Source: Thiobacillus denitrificans
GTDB lineage: Bacteria > Pseudomonadota > Gammaproteobacteria > Burkholderiales > Thiobacillaceae
NCBI GenBank assembly: GCA_020723405.1
Contig: DYIY01000002.1
Coordinates: forward strand, 1 to 64,000
Reading direction: 5' to 3'
Length of the DNA stretch: 64,000 nt
Shown: positions 8,702-18,062 of the stretch, piece by piece
How positions within the stretch are numbered: the stretch's first letter is position 1
Layout of the letters: every line of letters starts with the position of its first letter
Translations under genes and position numbers: made by a program
Notes under the pieces: generated by a model
Databases searched by the model: none
Seen by the model: only the letters and a program-made list of their open reading frames with translations
Told to the model about the DNA's origin: nothing

Positions 8702-9175
8702 ATGAAACGGACGGGGGGCTTCACCCTCATCGAACTGGTGGTGGCGGTGGCCATCGTGGGGGTCCTGGCCATGATGGCCGTGCCTCTGCTGGAGGTCACC
8801 GCCCAGCGCCAGAAGGAAGTGGAACTGCGTACCGCCCTGCGCCAGATTCGGGGCGCCCTGGATGCCTACCGTCAAGCGGTGCTGGACAAGAAAATCCTGG
8901 TGGCTGCCGATGCCAGCGGTTACCCGCCGGATCTGGACAGCCTGGCCAACGGGGTGACCGACGCCACCAGCCCGGATGGGAAAAAGCTCTATTTCCTGCG
9001 CCGGCTGCCCCGGGACCCGTTCTTTCCCGACGGTACCGTTCCGGCGGCCGAAAGCTGGGGCAAGCGCGCCTACGCGAGCCCCCCCGACGAGCCCAGCGAC
9101 GGCGAGGACGTGTTCGACGTGTATTCCCTGTCCGACAAGGCGGGCCTGAATGGCGTGAGGTATCGGGAATGGTGA
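8702..9175 (+). CDS. pseudopilin (minor, GspG/H-like)
   Basis: A 157-aa prepilin-like protein with a very short leader (MKRTGG) and the processing motif G|FTLIELVVAVAIVGVL with Glu+5. The soluble part has a helical stalk (QKEVELRTALRQIRGALDAYRQAV) and a PRDPFFPDGT block like that of GspG relatives. The gene starts 4 bases after the secretin stop and overlaps the next pseudopilin by 7 bases. It is probably a minor subunit of the same pseudopilus. Confidence 0.8.
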   Translation: MKRTGGFTLIELVVAVAIVGVLAMMAVPLLEVTAQRQKEVELRTALRQIRGALDAYRQAVLDKKILVAADASGYPPDLDSLANGVTDATSPDGKKLYFLRRLPRDPFFPDGTVPAAESWGKRAYASPPDEPSDGEDVFDVYSLSDKAGLNGVRYREW

Positions 9176-9552
9176 ACAGGTACCGAGGCACACGGGGCTT
9201 CACCCTCATCGAACTCCTGGTGGTCCTGTCCATTCTCGGACTGCTGCTGTCCCTGGCCGCCCCCCGCTACTTCCAGCACGTGGACCGCTCCAAGGAGGCC
9301 GTATTGCGGGAGAACCTGGCCACCGTGCGGGACGCCATCGACCAGTACCATGCCGATACCGGCCTGTGGCCAAGCAACCTGGAGGCCCTGGTGGAAAAGC
9401 GCTACCTGCGCAAGGTTCCCGTGGACCCGGTGACCGACAGCCCGGATACCTGGATCCTGGTCCCCCCCGGGGACAACCAGGAAGGGGTCTATGACCTGCA
9501 CAGTGGCGCCGAGGGAATGGGCGCCGACGGCAAGCCCTATGCGGAGTGGTAG
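9169..9552 (+). CDS. pseudopilin (GspG-like)
   Basis: A 127-aa pseudopilin with leader MVNRYRGTRG and motif FTLIELLVVLSILGLLL carrying Glu+5. The soluble domain has a GspG-type pattern (AIDQYHADTGLWPSNLEAL, then VPVDPVTDSPDTW) and ends in YAEW. It overlaps the preceding gene by 7 bases and the next by 14. Because a full GspG is encoded at the start of the operon, this is either a second major-type subunit or a minor one. Confidence 0.8.
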   Translation: MVNRYRGTRGFTLIELLVVLSILGLLLSLAAPRYFQHVDRSKEAVLRENLATVRDAIDQYHADTGLWPSNLEALVEKRYLRKVPVDPVTDSPDTWILVPPGDNQEGVYDLHSGAEGMGADGKPYAEW

Positions 9553-10072
9553 ACCCATCTGCGTAACGGGGCAGGGGGGCTTCACCCTGCTGGCCCTGCT
9601 CTTCGTCATTGCCGGTCTGGGCGTAGCCCTGGCCGCCCTGGGCACCGCCTGGGAAACGGCCCTGCGCCGGGAGAAGGAAGCCGAGTTGCTGTTCGTCGGC
9701 GACCAGTACCGGCGAGCCCTGGAAAGCTACCATCAGGCCAGCCCCGGCCAGGACAAGCACTATCCCACCCGTCTCAAGGATCTCCTGGCCGATCCCCGCT
9801 TTCCCAACACGGTGCGGCACCTGCGCCGTCTCTACCGGGATCCGCTGGGCGGCAGCGAAGAATGGGGACTGGTGAAGGACGGGGAGGAAATCGTCGCCAT
9901 CCACAGCCTGTCAACCGACCCGCCCCTGAAAACCGAGGGCTTCCCCAAGACCTACGAGGCGTTCAACGGCGCAGGCGCCTACCGGGATTGGGTGTTCACC
10001 GCCGCCAGGGGCGCTGACCAGACTGCCGACAAGGCCCCCCAAACGCCCGCTCCGCAACCGGTTTTCGATTGA
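9539..10072 (+). CDS. minor pseudopilin lacking Glu+5 (GspK-like position)
   Basis: A 177-aa protein whose ATG at 9539 lies inside the end of the previous gene. The prepilin motif is GFTLLALLFVIAGLGVAL: position +5 is Ala, not Glu. Loss of Glu+5 is the hallmark of GspK, the tip subunit that needs no +5 glutamate to pair with a neighbour below it. The soluble part (YRRALESYHQASPGQDKHYP, RRLYRDPLGG, ...YRDWVF) does not look like true GspK, which is about 300 aa. It may therefore be a shorter functional counterpart. It is the last gene of the operon. Confidence 0.75.
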   Translation: MRSGRPICVTGQGGFTLLALLFVIAGLGVALAALGTAWETALRREKEAELLFVGDQYRRALESYHQASPGQDKHYPTRLKDLLADPRFPNTVRHLRRLYRDPLGGSEEWGLVKDGEEIVAIHSLSTDPPLKTEGFPKTYEAFNGAGAYRDWVFTAARGADQTADKAPQTPAPQPVFD

Positions 10073-10188
10073 TCAGGGAAGCGGCCGGGTACCCCGCGTC
10101 GAAATTTTTTACACATCTCGGCCCTTGGCCTACGGGGAAAACTGCCGGGAATCCCCGAGGAGACCCAAATGAGACTTGGAACAAGGAT

Positions 10189-10277
10189 AAACCCTGGAGC
10201 ATGGATGTTGTCGAAGTTCTTTACAGTGAGGCGCGGATTTAACCCGGTGGGGCGCCTGCAACCCAGGCAAACCCTGG
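10189..10277 (+). promoter_or_regulatory. candidate enhancer repeats upstream of the PEP-CTERM gene
   Basis: The nonamer aaaccctgg occurs twice, at 10189-10197 and 10269-10277, about 100 and 20 bases upstream of a sigma-54 promoter. The second copy sits in an imperfect palindrome (aacccaggcaaaccctggtt). In exosortase-bearing bacteria a sigma-54 activator (PrsR) drives PEP-CTERM genes, so these are candidate activator sites. This is inference from position and repetition only. Confidence 0.35.
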
Positions 10278-10289
10278 TTCTATAACCTT

Positions 10290-10305
10290 TGGCATATTAA
10301 TTGCT
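10290..10305 (+). promoter_or_regulatory. sigma-54 (-24/-12) promoter
   Basis: TGGCATATTAATTGCT has the invariant GG (10291-10292) and GC (10303-10304) separated by exactly ten bases and matches the RpoN consensus TGGCAC-N5-TTGCW at nearly every position. It lies about 50 bases before the PEP-CTERM start codon at 10356. Transcription would need an enhancer-binding activator, consistent with PrsK/PrsR control of exosortase substrates. Confidence 0.8.
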
Positions 10306-10355
10306 TAGGATTTGTGACAACTTTTCAATTTGTTTCCACCCAAGGAGGGTGTCCC

Positions 10356-10961
10356 ATGAACAAGTTTCTTACCGCCACGGTCCTTTCTGCCGGCATGCTG
10401 GCCTCTGGTGCTTCCTTTGCCATGCAGGACAGGAACCGTTGTGATTTCGATGACAGCGGCAACAACTGCATGGCTTCCATCGATGTCGTGACGGCTGGCA
10501 TGAGCTGGCTCGGCCCCAACGCCATCAATGCCGACTTTGGCAGCTTCCAGCACGATTACTTTTTCACGCTGGGCTCCTCGGACCTGATTCTCACCGGTTC
10601 GATCACCGAGTATGAAAACGCCAACACGGACATCACCAACCTGGTTCTGTCCTTCTGGACCAATCCTGACGGTAGCGCCATTGACAGCGGTACCGAGCAG
10701 ATGCACTGGTCGGTGAACATCGATGACCTGGGTGGCAGCTTCACCGGCTCCCTGACGCCCGGTTTCTATTCCGGCCTGGGGACGACGAGCTTTTTCTACC
10801 GGGTGACGGGCGACGTCACCGGCTCCGTGTCCGGCAAGTATGCGTTGACCGCCCAGATCACGGCCGTTCCCGAACCCGAAGTCTGGGCCACCATGGCCCT
10901 GGGCCTGGGGCTGATCGGCCTGCGCCTGCGCGGCCGGGGTGACCGGAAAGTCTCCGCCTGA
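10356..10961 (+). CDS. PEP-CTERM sorted surface protein
   Basis: A 201-aa exported protein. The ATG at 10356 is chosen because a strong Shine-Dalgarno (aaggaggg, 10342-10349) sits 6 bases upstream and a clean signal peptide follows (MNKFLTATVLSAGMLASGASFA). The C-terminus is a complete PEP-CTERM signal: VPEPEVWA, a hydrophobic stretch (TMALGLGLIGL), then an Arg-rich end (RLRGRGDRK). Exosortase would cleave here and attach the protein to the envelope or exopolysaccharide. The mature part is beta-rich; SFQHDYFFTLGSSD resembles the FxDxF subgroup. The exosortase itself is not in the window. Confidence 0.85.
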   Translation: MNKFLTATVLSAGMLASGASFAMQDRNRCDFDDSGNNCMASIDVVTAGMSWLGPNAINADFGSFQHDYFFTLGSSDLILTGSITEYENANTDITNLVLSFWTNPDGSAIDSGTEQMHWSVNIDDLGGSFTGSLTPGFYSGLGTTSFFYRVTGDVTGSVSGKYALTAQITAVPEPEVWATMALGLGLIGLRLRGRGDRKVSA

Positions 10962-10983
10962 TACGCCTCCGGCATCAGGATTG

Positions 10984-11009
10984 AAAAGGCCCGCATCGCG
11001 GGCCTTTTT
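10984..11009 (+). terminator. rho-independent terminator after the PEP-CTERM gene
   Basis: A perfect stem (aaaaggcccgc / gcgggcctttt, loop atc) is followed by a T-run, 20 bases after the stop at 10961. The A-run before and T-run after make it bidirectional in principle, but the mlaF-like gene on the other strand also ends toward it from 11103. Confidence 0.85.
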
Positions 11010-11102
11010 CATTTGTCTGGCCCGGGAACCCGTCGGTCCTGAAGGTAAATCGCCCGCGCAGCGCTTGCAACCTAGGTTCAACGACCCAAGCCCGACGGGA
11101 GT

Positions 11103-11906
11103 CTAGCGGGTCAGGCCGAAATCCCGCCCCAGCGGCCGGGCGGGGAAGTGGAAGCCCACGGGCCCATCCTCCTCGCCATGCACGAATTGGTGCACGAATG
11201 GGTGATTTGAGTGCCTGATCTCCTCCACCGGGCCCTCTGCCACCACCACCCCGTTGTCGATGAAGACGGCGTAATCCACGATCTTCAGTGACTCGGCGAT
11301 GTCATAGGTGACGACGATGGAAGTCAGCCCCAGGGCGTCGTTGAGCCTGCGGATGATGTTGGCGATGGCGTCCAGGGAGATGGGGTCCAGGCCGGCGAAG
11401 GGTTCGTCGTACATGATCAGCATGGGGTCCAGGGCGATGGCCCGGGCCAGGGCCACCCGGCGGGCCATGCCGCCGGACAGTTCCCCGGTCATCAGGTTCC
11501 GGGCACCCCGCAGGCCCACGGCGTGGAGCTTCATGAGCACCAGGTCGCGGATCATGGGTTCGGGCAGGTCGGTGTGCTCGCGCAGGGGGAAAGCCACGTT
11601 GTCGAACACTGACAGGTCGCTGAACAGGCCGCCGGCCTGGAACATCATGCCCATTTTGCGGCGCAACTGGTAAAGGGCGTCATTGCCCAATTCGTGGACG
11701 GTCTGGCCGGCTACCTTCACATGCCCGGAAGCAGGCACCGCCTGCCCGCCGATGAGGCGCAGCAGGGTGGTCTTGCCGCAACCGCTGGAGCCCAGCAGGC
11801 CCACCACTTTCCCCTTGGGAATGCTCAGGTGGATGCCCTTGAGGATCTCCCGTTCGCCATAGGCGTAGTGCAGGTTGTGGATTTCGACCAGGTTTTCAGT
11901 GGACAA
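11103..11906 (-). CDS. mlaF: ABC transporter ATPase, MlaF-like
   Basis: A 267-aa ABC ATPase. Walker A GSSGCGKTT is at ~39-47, the Q-loop at MMFQAGGLF, the signature LSGGMARRVALARA at ~144 and Walker B LIMYDEPFAGLDP. The last four terms (MYDEPFAGLDPI, and a ~45-aa extension with HQFVHGEEDGPV) are characteristic of MlaF, the ATPase of the phospholipid-trafficking Mla complex at the inner membrane. Where Walker B is usually followed by a His switch it reads VTYD, and MlaF enzymes commonly read VSHD or VTHD; the Tyr is worth noting. The start is TTG at 11906 with GGAG six bases upstream. No mlaE, D, C or B genes lie beside it, so it must act with partners encoded elsewhere. Confidence 0.8.
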   Translation of the reverse strand: MSTENLVEIHNLHYAYGEREILKGIHLSIPKGKVVGLLGSSGCGKTTLLRLIGGQAVPASGHVKVAGQTVHELGNDALYQLRRKMGMMFQAGGLFSDLSVFDNVAFPLREHTDLPEPMIRDLVLMKLHAVGLRGARNLMTGELSGGMARRVALARAIALDPMLIMYDEPFAGLDPISLDAIANIIRRLNDALGLTSIVVTYDIAESLKIVDYAVFIDNGVVVAEGPVEEIRHSNHPFVHQFVHGEEDGPVGFHFPARPLGRDFGLTR

Positions 11907-12022
11907 AGCATGCTCCGGTAAGGCGTCAGCGTCGGGCGATGATCGCCGCGAAGGGCTGGCCGGTAAAGAGGCGTGACGGCAAAACCGGGTAGCATCGCCA
12001 TTTTCAGCAGTCAGGCCGGCCC

Positions 12023-14161
12023 ATGTCCCTGTTACCCCGTACCCCCTGCCTTTCCGGTGACGATGCGGAAGCCAAGCGCCAGGAGATCCGGGCGTATTTC
12101 CACGCCACCTTCGACCGCTACGAAGCCCTGTTCGAGAGCCTGGCCAGCGACGAAGCCTTCTACCGCAAGCCCATCACCCTGCGCCATCCCCTGATCTTCT
12201 ACTACGGGCACACCGCCACCTTTTTCATCAACAAGCTGGTGTTGGCGGGGCTGGTGACCGAGCGCCTCGATCCGCGCTTCGAGTCCATGTTCGCCGTGGG
12301 CGTGGACGAGATGAGCTGGGACGATCTGAACGACAGCCACTACGACTGGCCCAACCTGGCGGCCGTGAAGGCCTATCGGGAGCGGGTCCGCAGCCTGGTG
12401 GACGGGCTCATGGCCAGGCTGCCCCTGGCCCTGCCCATCACCTGGGACCATCCCTGGTGGGTCTTCCTCATGGGCATCGAGCACGAGCGCATCCATCTGG
12501 AAACCTCGTCGGTGCTGATCCGCCAGCACGACCTGAAGTACGTGGTGCCCCACCCGGCGTTTCCGCCCTGTCGGGACAGCGGCCCCGCCCCGGGCAACCC
12601 ACTGCTGGAGGTGCCCGGCGGGACGGTGGTCCTGGGTCGGGAACGGGACGACCCCTGGTATGGCTGGGACAACGAGTACGGACGCTGCGAAGTGGCGTTG
12701 CCGACCTTCCGGGCGAGCCGCCACCTGGTCAGCAACGGCGAGTTCCTGGCCTTCGTGGCGGACGGGGGCTACGCCGACGACGGGCTCTGGGACGAGGAGG
12801 GCAGGGCCTGGCGGGATTTCGCCCGGGCCAGCCATCCCACCTTCTGGGTGCCCAAGGGCGAGGCGTGGTTCCTGCGCCTCATGCTGGAGGAAGTGGCCAT
12901 GCCCTGGGACTGGCCGGTGGAGGTCAACTGCCTGGAGGCCCGGGCCTTCTGCCGCTGGCTCTCTGCACGCGGGGGGCAGCCGGTACGCCTGCCGACGGAA
13001 GCCGAATGGTACCGGCTGGCCGCCCATGCCGGGGTCTCGGAACTGGCCCCGGACGCGCCGGCCCGGGCCAACCTGCACCTGGACCACCACGCCTCGTCCT
13101 GCCCCGTGGGCCGTTTCCGCCAGGGCGACTTTTCCGACGTGACCGGCAACGTCTGGCAGTGGACCGAGACGCCCATCCATCCCTTCGACGGCTTCCGGGT
13201 CCATCCCTTCTACGACGACTTCACCACCCCCACCTTCGACGGACGGCACAACCTGCTCAAAGGCGGTTCCTGGATCGCCTGCGGCAACGAAGCCCGGCTG
13301 GGTTCCCGCTACGCATTCCGCCGGCACTTCTTCCAGCACGCCGGCTTCCGTTACGTGGGGGGCGAAGGGCCCGACACGCCGCCCTCCTCCCATTACGAAA
13401 CCGACAAACTGCTCTCGGAATACGCGGAGTTCCACTACGGCGACGAATACTTCGGCGTGGCCAACTTTCCCCGGGCCCTGGCCAATCTGGCCATCCAGGC
13501 CATGGGCGATCGACCCCGCCGCCGTGCCCTGGACCTGGGCTGCGCGGCGGGACGGGCCAGTTTCGAACTGGCCCGGGTGTTCGAGGAAGTGACCGGCATC
13601 GACTTCTCCGCCCGCTTCATCGGCCTGGGGGTGGACCTGGCCCGGGGAGGGGTGCTGCGCTACACCCTGGCCGAGGAGGGTGAACTGGTGGCCTACCGGG
13701 AGCGCCGCCTGGCCGACCTGGGGCTGGACCCCCTGCCCGGCAAGGTGGCCTTCTACCAGGGCGACGCCTGTAACCTGAAGCCCCTGTTCAGCGGCTACGA
13801 CCTGATCCTGGCCGCCAACCTCATCGACCGGCTCTACAGCCCGGCCCGCTTCCTCACGGGGGTCCACGAACGGCTCAACCCCGGCGGCCTGTTGCTCATC
13901 GCTTCGCCCTATACCTGGCTCACCGAGCACACCGCCCGGGAGGAATGGATCGGCGGCTTCAAGAAGGATGGGGAGAACTTCACCACCCTGGACGGCCTGA
14001 AGGCCCTGCTGGGGCCCCATTTCCGGTTGCTTCAAGGCCCCCTGGAGGTGCCCTTCGCCATCCGCGAGACCCGGCGCAAGTTCCAGCACAGCCTGTCGGA
14101 AGTGACGATCTGGGAGCGCCGGGAGTCTCCCGCCTCCCCGGGTGAGGGGCGGCAGCCATGA
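12023..14161 (+). CDS. ovoA: 5-histidylcysteine sulfoxide synthase / 4-mercaptohistidine N-methyltransferase OvoA
   Basis: A 712-aa bifunctional first enzyme of ovothiol biosynthesis. Residues ~20-190 are a DinB-like iron domain with the metal triad HERIHLE (HxxxHxE, ~154-160). Residues ~195-450 are a formylglycine-enzyme-like sulfoxide synthase domain (LPTEAEWYRLA, GNVWQWTETP, LKGGSWI). Residues ~470-705 are a class I methyltransferase with motif ALDLGCAAGRASFEL at ~502. The N-terminal half joins cysteine to C5 of histidine with O2 and Fe(II). The C-terminal half N-methylates the mercaptohistidine. Three-domain architecture and ~710 aa match OvoA, not the shorter EgtB. The stop overlaps the next gene (ATGA). 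Confidence 0.93.
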   Translation: MSLLPRTPCLSGDDAEAKRQEIRAYFHATFDRYEALFESLASDEAFYRKPITLRHPLIFYYGHTATFFINKLVLAGLVTERLDPRFESMFAVGVDEMSWDDLNDSHYDWPNLAAVKAYRERVRSLVDGLMARLPLALPITWDHPWWVFLMGIEHERIHLETSSVLIRQHDLKYVVPHPAFPPCRDSGPAPGNPLLEVPGGTVVLGRERDDPWYGWDNEYGRCEVALPTFRASRHLVSNGEFLAFVADGGYADDGLWDEEGRAWRDFARASHPTFWVPKGEAWFLRLMLEEVAMPWDWPVEVNCLEARAFCRWLSARGGQPVRLPTEAEWYRLAAHAGVSELAPDAPARANLHLDHHASSCPVGRFRQGDFSDVTGNVWQWTETPIHPFDGFRVHPFYDDFTTPTFDGRHNLLKGGSWIACGNEARLGSRYAFRRHFFQHAGFRYVGGEGPDTPPSSHYETDKLLSEYAEFHYGDEYFGVANFPRALANLAIQAMGDRPRRRALDLGCAAGRASFELARVFEEVTGIDFSARFIGLGVDLARGGVLRYTLAEEGELVAYRERRLADLGLDPLPGKVAFYQGDACNLKPLFSGYDLILAANLIDRLYSPARFLTGVHERLNPGGLLLIASPYTWLTEHTAREEWIGGFKKDGENFTTLDGLKALLGPHFRLLQGPLEVPFAIRETRRKFQHSLSEVTIWERRESPASPGEGRQP

Positions 14162-15348
14162 CCGCCTTCGACTTCGACCGGATCATCCCCCGGGAGGGCA
14201 CGGCCTCGGTGAAATGGGACGGCCGCCAGGCCTATTTCGGCAGCCGGGACCTGCTGCCCCTGTGGGTGGCGGACATGGATTTCGCCGTTCCGGACGCCGT
14301 GACCCGGGCCCTGGCCGAGCGGGCGGCCCATCCGGTGCACGGCTACACCCTCTATCCGGAGGATCTGTTCGACGCCCTCGTCACCTGGCTGGCCGATCGC
14401 CACGGCTGGGCCGTGGATCCCGCGTGGATCCTCATGGCGCCCGGGGTGGTGCCTTCGCTGCATGCCGCCGCCCTGGCCTTCGCCGGGACGGGGGAGGGGA
14501 TCATCGTCCAGCCGCCGGTCTATTTCCCCTTCTTCTCCGCCGTCACCGCCACCGGCCGCAGCCTCATCGAGAACCCCCTGGTGCGGGAGGGGGACGATTA
14601 CCGCATGGACCTGGACCACCTGGAAGCCTGCGCCGCCCGGCCCGATGCCCGGGTGTTGTTCCTCTGCTCCCCCCACAACCCGGTGGGCCGGGTGTGGCGC
14701 CGGGAGGAACTGGACGCCGTGCTGGACATCGCCCGGCGCCACGATCTGCTGATCCTGTCCGACGAGATCCACCACGACCTGGTGTATCCCGGCCAGCGGC
14801 ACATTCCCCTGGCCACCCTGGACGACGCCCCCTCCCGGGTGGTCACCGCCCTGGCCCCCAGCAAGACCTTCAACATCCCGGGCCTGGGCCTGTCGGCCCT
14901 GGTGGTGCCCGAGGCGGAGCAGCGGGCCGCCCTGCGCCGGGCCTTCGACCTGCTCCACGTGAGCGCCTCCAATCCCTTCAGCGTGGCCGCCTTCGGCGCC
15001 GCCTACCGGGAGGGCGGCCCCTGGCTGGACGCCCTGCTGGCCTACCTGACCCGGACCCGGGACGAAGCCATGGATTTCCTCGCCCGCCAGGTGCCCGCCA
15101 TCCGCCCCCTGGCACCCCAGGGCACCTACCTGCTCTGGCTGGATTGCCGGGCCCTGGGCCTGGACGATCCGGCCCTGAAGGATTTCTTCATCCGGGAAGC
15201 CCGGGTGGGCATGAACCCGGGCCCGGTGTTCGGCACCGGCGGGGCGGGCCACATGCGTCTCAACCTGGGGGCGCCCAGGGCGGTGGTCATGGAGGCCTTG
15301 TCCCGGATCCGGGATGCCGTGGCGTGCCGGCCTGCCCCCCCGCGCTGA
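14158..15348 (+). CDS. ovoB: PLP-dependent C-S lyase, probable OvoB
   Basis: A 396-aa fold-type I aminotransferase-like enzyme of the MalY/PatB cystathionine beta-lyase class. Visible features are LPLWVADMDFAVP near the N-terminus, SPHNPVGRVW, LSDEIHHDLVY and the PLP lysine in APSKTFNIPGL (~235). MalY/PatB proteins cleave C-S bonds of cysteine derivatives. In ovothiol producers a PLP lyase (OvoB) cleaves the histidylcysteine sulfoxide made by OvoA to the thiol. The ATG overlaps the ovoA stop by four bases, so translational coupling supports OvoB. Without that context it would be annotated as cystathionine beta-lyase. Confidence 0.8.
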   Translation: MTAFDFDRIIPREGTASVKWDGRQAYFGSRDLLPLWVADMDFAVPDAVTRALAERAAHPVHGYTLYPEDLFDALVTWLADRHGWAVDPAWILMAPGVVPSLHAAALAFAGTGEGIIVQPPVYFPFFSAVTATGRSLIENPLVREGDDYRMDLDHLEACAARPDARVLFLCSPHNPVGRVWRREELDAVLDIARRHDLLILSDEIHHDLVYPGQRHIPLATLDDAPSRVVTALAPSKTFNIPGLGLSALVVPEAEQRAALRRAFDLLHVSASNPFSVAAFGAAYREGGPWLDALLAYLTRTRDEAMDFLARQVPAIRPLAPQGTYLLWLDCRALGLDDPALKDFFIREARVGMNPGPVFGTGGAGHMRLNLGAPRAVVMEALSRIRDAVACRPAPPR

Positions 15349-15366
15349 AAAAATACCTGGTTTGCC

Positions 15367-15394
15367 CTTGAAACCCGGTTGATCGTCCCCAAAA
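15367..15394 (+). promoter_or_regulatory. sigma-32 heat-shock promoter of grpE
   Basis: CTTGAAA at 15367-15373 and CCCCAAAA at 15387-15394 are separated by 13 bases. This matches the sigma-32 consensus CTTGAAA-N11-16-CCCCATnT except at the last positions. It lies about 30 bases before the grpE start. Confidence 0.7.
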
Positions 15395-15422
15395 CCAATC
15401 CGGTTTTTTGGAGGAATCACCC

Positions 15423-15971
15423 GTGTCTGAGGAAGAACTGCTGCAACAGAAGGCCGAGCCGGCAAACCCGAGCGAGACCCCCGCGCCGGAAACCCGTGCC
15501 AAGGAATCCACCCCCAGCCTGGAGGAGATGCTGCGCCAGGCGGAATTGAAGGCCCAGGAACACCACGACGCCTGGCTGCGGGCCAAGGCGGAGACCGAAA
15601 ACGTGCGCCGCCGGGCCGTCGACGATGCCGAAAAGGCACGCAAATTCGCCCTGGAGAAATTCGCCGGGGATCTGCTGGCCGTGAAGGACAGCCTGGAGGC
15701 CGCCCTGGCCACCGGCGACGCTGCCAGTCTGGACAAGGTCCGGGAAGGGGTGGAACTGACCCTGAAGCAGTTGAGCAGCGTTTTCGAGCGCAATGCAATC
15801 AATGAAATCAATCCGTTGGGCGCTAAATTTGATCCCAATTGTCACCAGGCCATCGGCATGGTGGAGGGGGAGGGCGAGCCCAACACCGTGGCCACGGTGC
15901 TGCAAAAGGGCTATCTGCTCAATGAGCGGGTGATACGCCCGGCCCTGGTGATGGTGGTCAAGCCCAAGTAA
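15423..15971 (+). CDS. grpE: nucleotide exchange factor GrpE
   Basis: A 182-aa co-chaperone that releases ADP from DnaK. The N-terminus is acidic and disordered. A long helix ([19 protein letters not shown]) leads into [21 protein letters not shown], and the C-terminal beta domain has [12 protein letters not shown] and [20 protein letters not shown], the GrpE signature. The start is GTG at 15423, eight bases after a strong GGAGG (15410-15414); an in-frame TTG at 15408 overlaps the Shine-Dalgarno and is unlikely. It is followed by dnaK with its own heat-shock promoter. Confidence 0.95.
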   Translation: MSEEELLQQKAEPANPSETPAPETRAKESTPSLEEMLRQAELKAQEHHDAWLRAKAETENVRRRAVDDAEKARKFALEKFAGDLLAVKDSLEAALATGDAASLDKVREGVELTLKQLSSVFERNAINEINPLGAKFDPNCHQAIGMVEGEGEPNTVATVLQKGYLLNERVIRPALVMVVKPK

Positions 15972-15975
15972 GGCC

Positions 15976-16003
15976 CTTGAAACCGGACCCACCAATCCCA
16001 TAT
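15976..16003 (+). promoter_or_regulatory. sigma-32 heat-shock promoter of dnaK
   Basis: CTTGAAA at 15976-15982 and TCCCATAT at 15996-16003, 13 bases apart, match the sigma-32 consensus at almost every position. The promoter starts five bases after the grpE stop, so dnaK can be induced by heat independently of grpE. A GAGGA Shine-Dalgarno precedes the ATG at 16041. Confidence 0.8.
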
Positions 16004-16040
16004 CGCAGACAAGTCAATTTTTTCTGAGGAACACACAAAA

Positions 16041-17963
<1,923 letters not shown>

Positions 17964-17968
17964 GACTG

Positions 17969-18060
17969 GCGGGTAGCAGGTGGCGGGTAGCTTGTAGCCA
18001 AGCTTCCGCGCCTGCGGCGCGCATGAATTCGCTACAAGCTACCAGCAACAGGCTACCCGC
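17969..18060. repeat. 30-bp inverted repeat between dnaK and dnaJ
   Basis: Arms 17969-17998 and 18031-18060 pair at 26 of 30 positions around a 32-base loop that itself contains the GC-rich palindrome gcgcctgcggcgc. The right arm ends two bases before the dnaJ ATG, so the region where a ribosome-binding site should be is buried in the stem, and I see no good Shine-Dalgarno there. It looks like an inserted REP-like palindromic element. As RNA it would form a strong hairpin able to dampen or regulate dnaJ translation or to protect the dnaK message. Confidence 0.8.
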
Positions 18061-18062
18061 TA

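Noticed and set aside
10314-10355. Upstream start for the PEP-CTERM protein
   Set aside because: It would place the Shine-Dalgarno inside the coding region and add 14 residues ahead of a clean signal peptide.
12032-14089. 685-codon open frame antisense to ovoA
   Set aside because: High-GC codon bias leaves the opposite strand open; the translation is Gly/His/Gln-rich, lacks any domain and opposes an intact, well-recognised enzyme. The same applies to long antisense frames over gspE, dnaK and the hybrid kinase.
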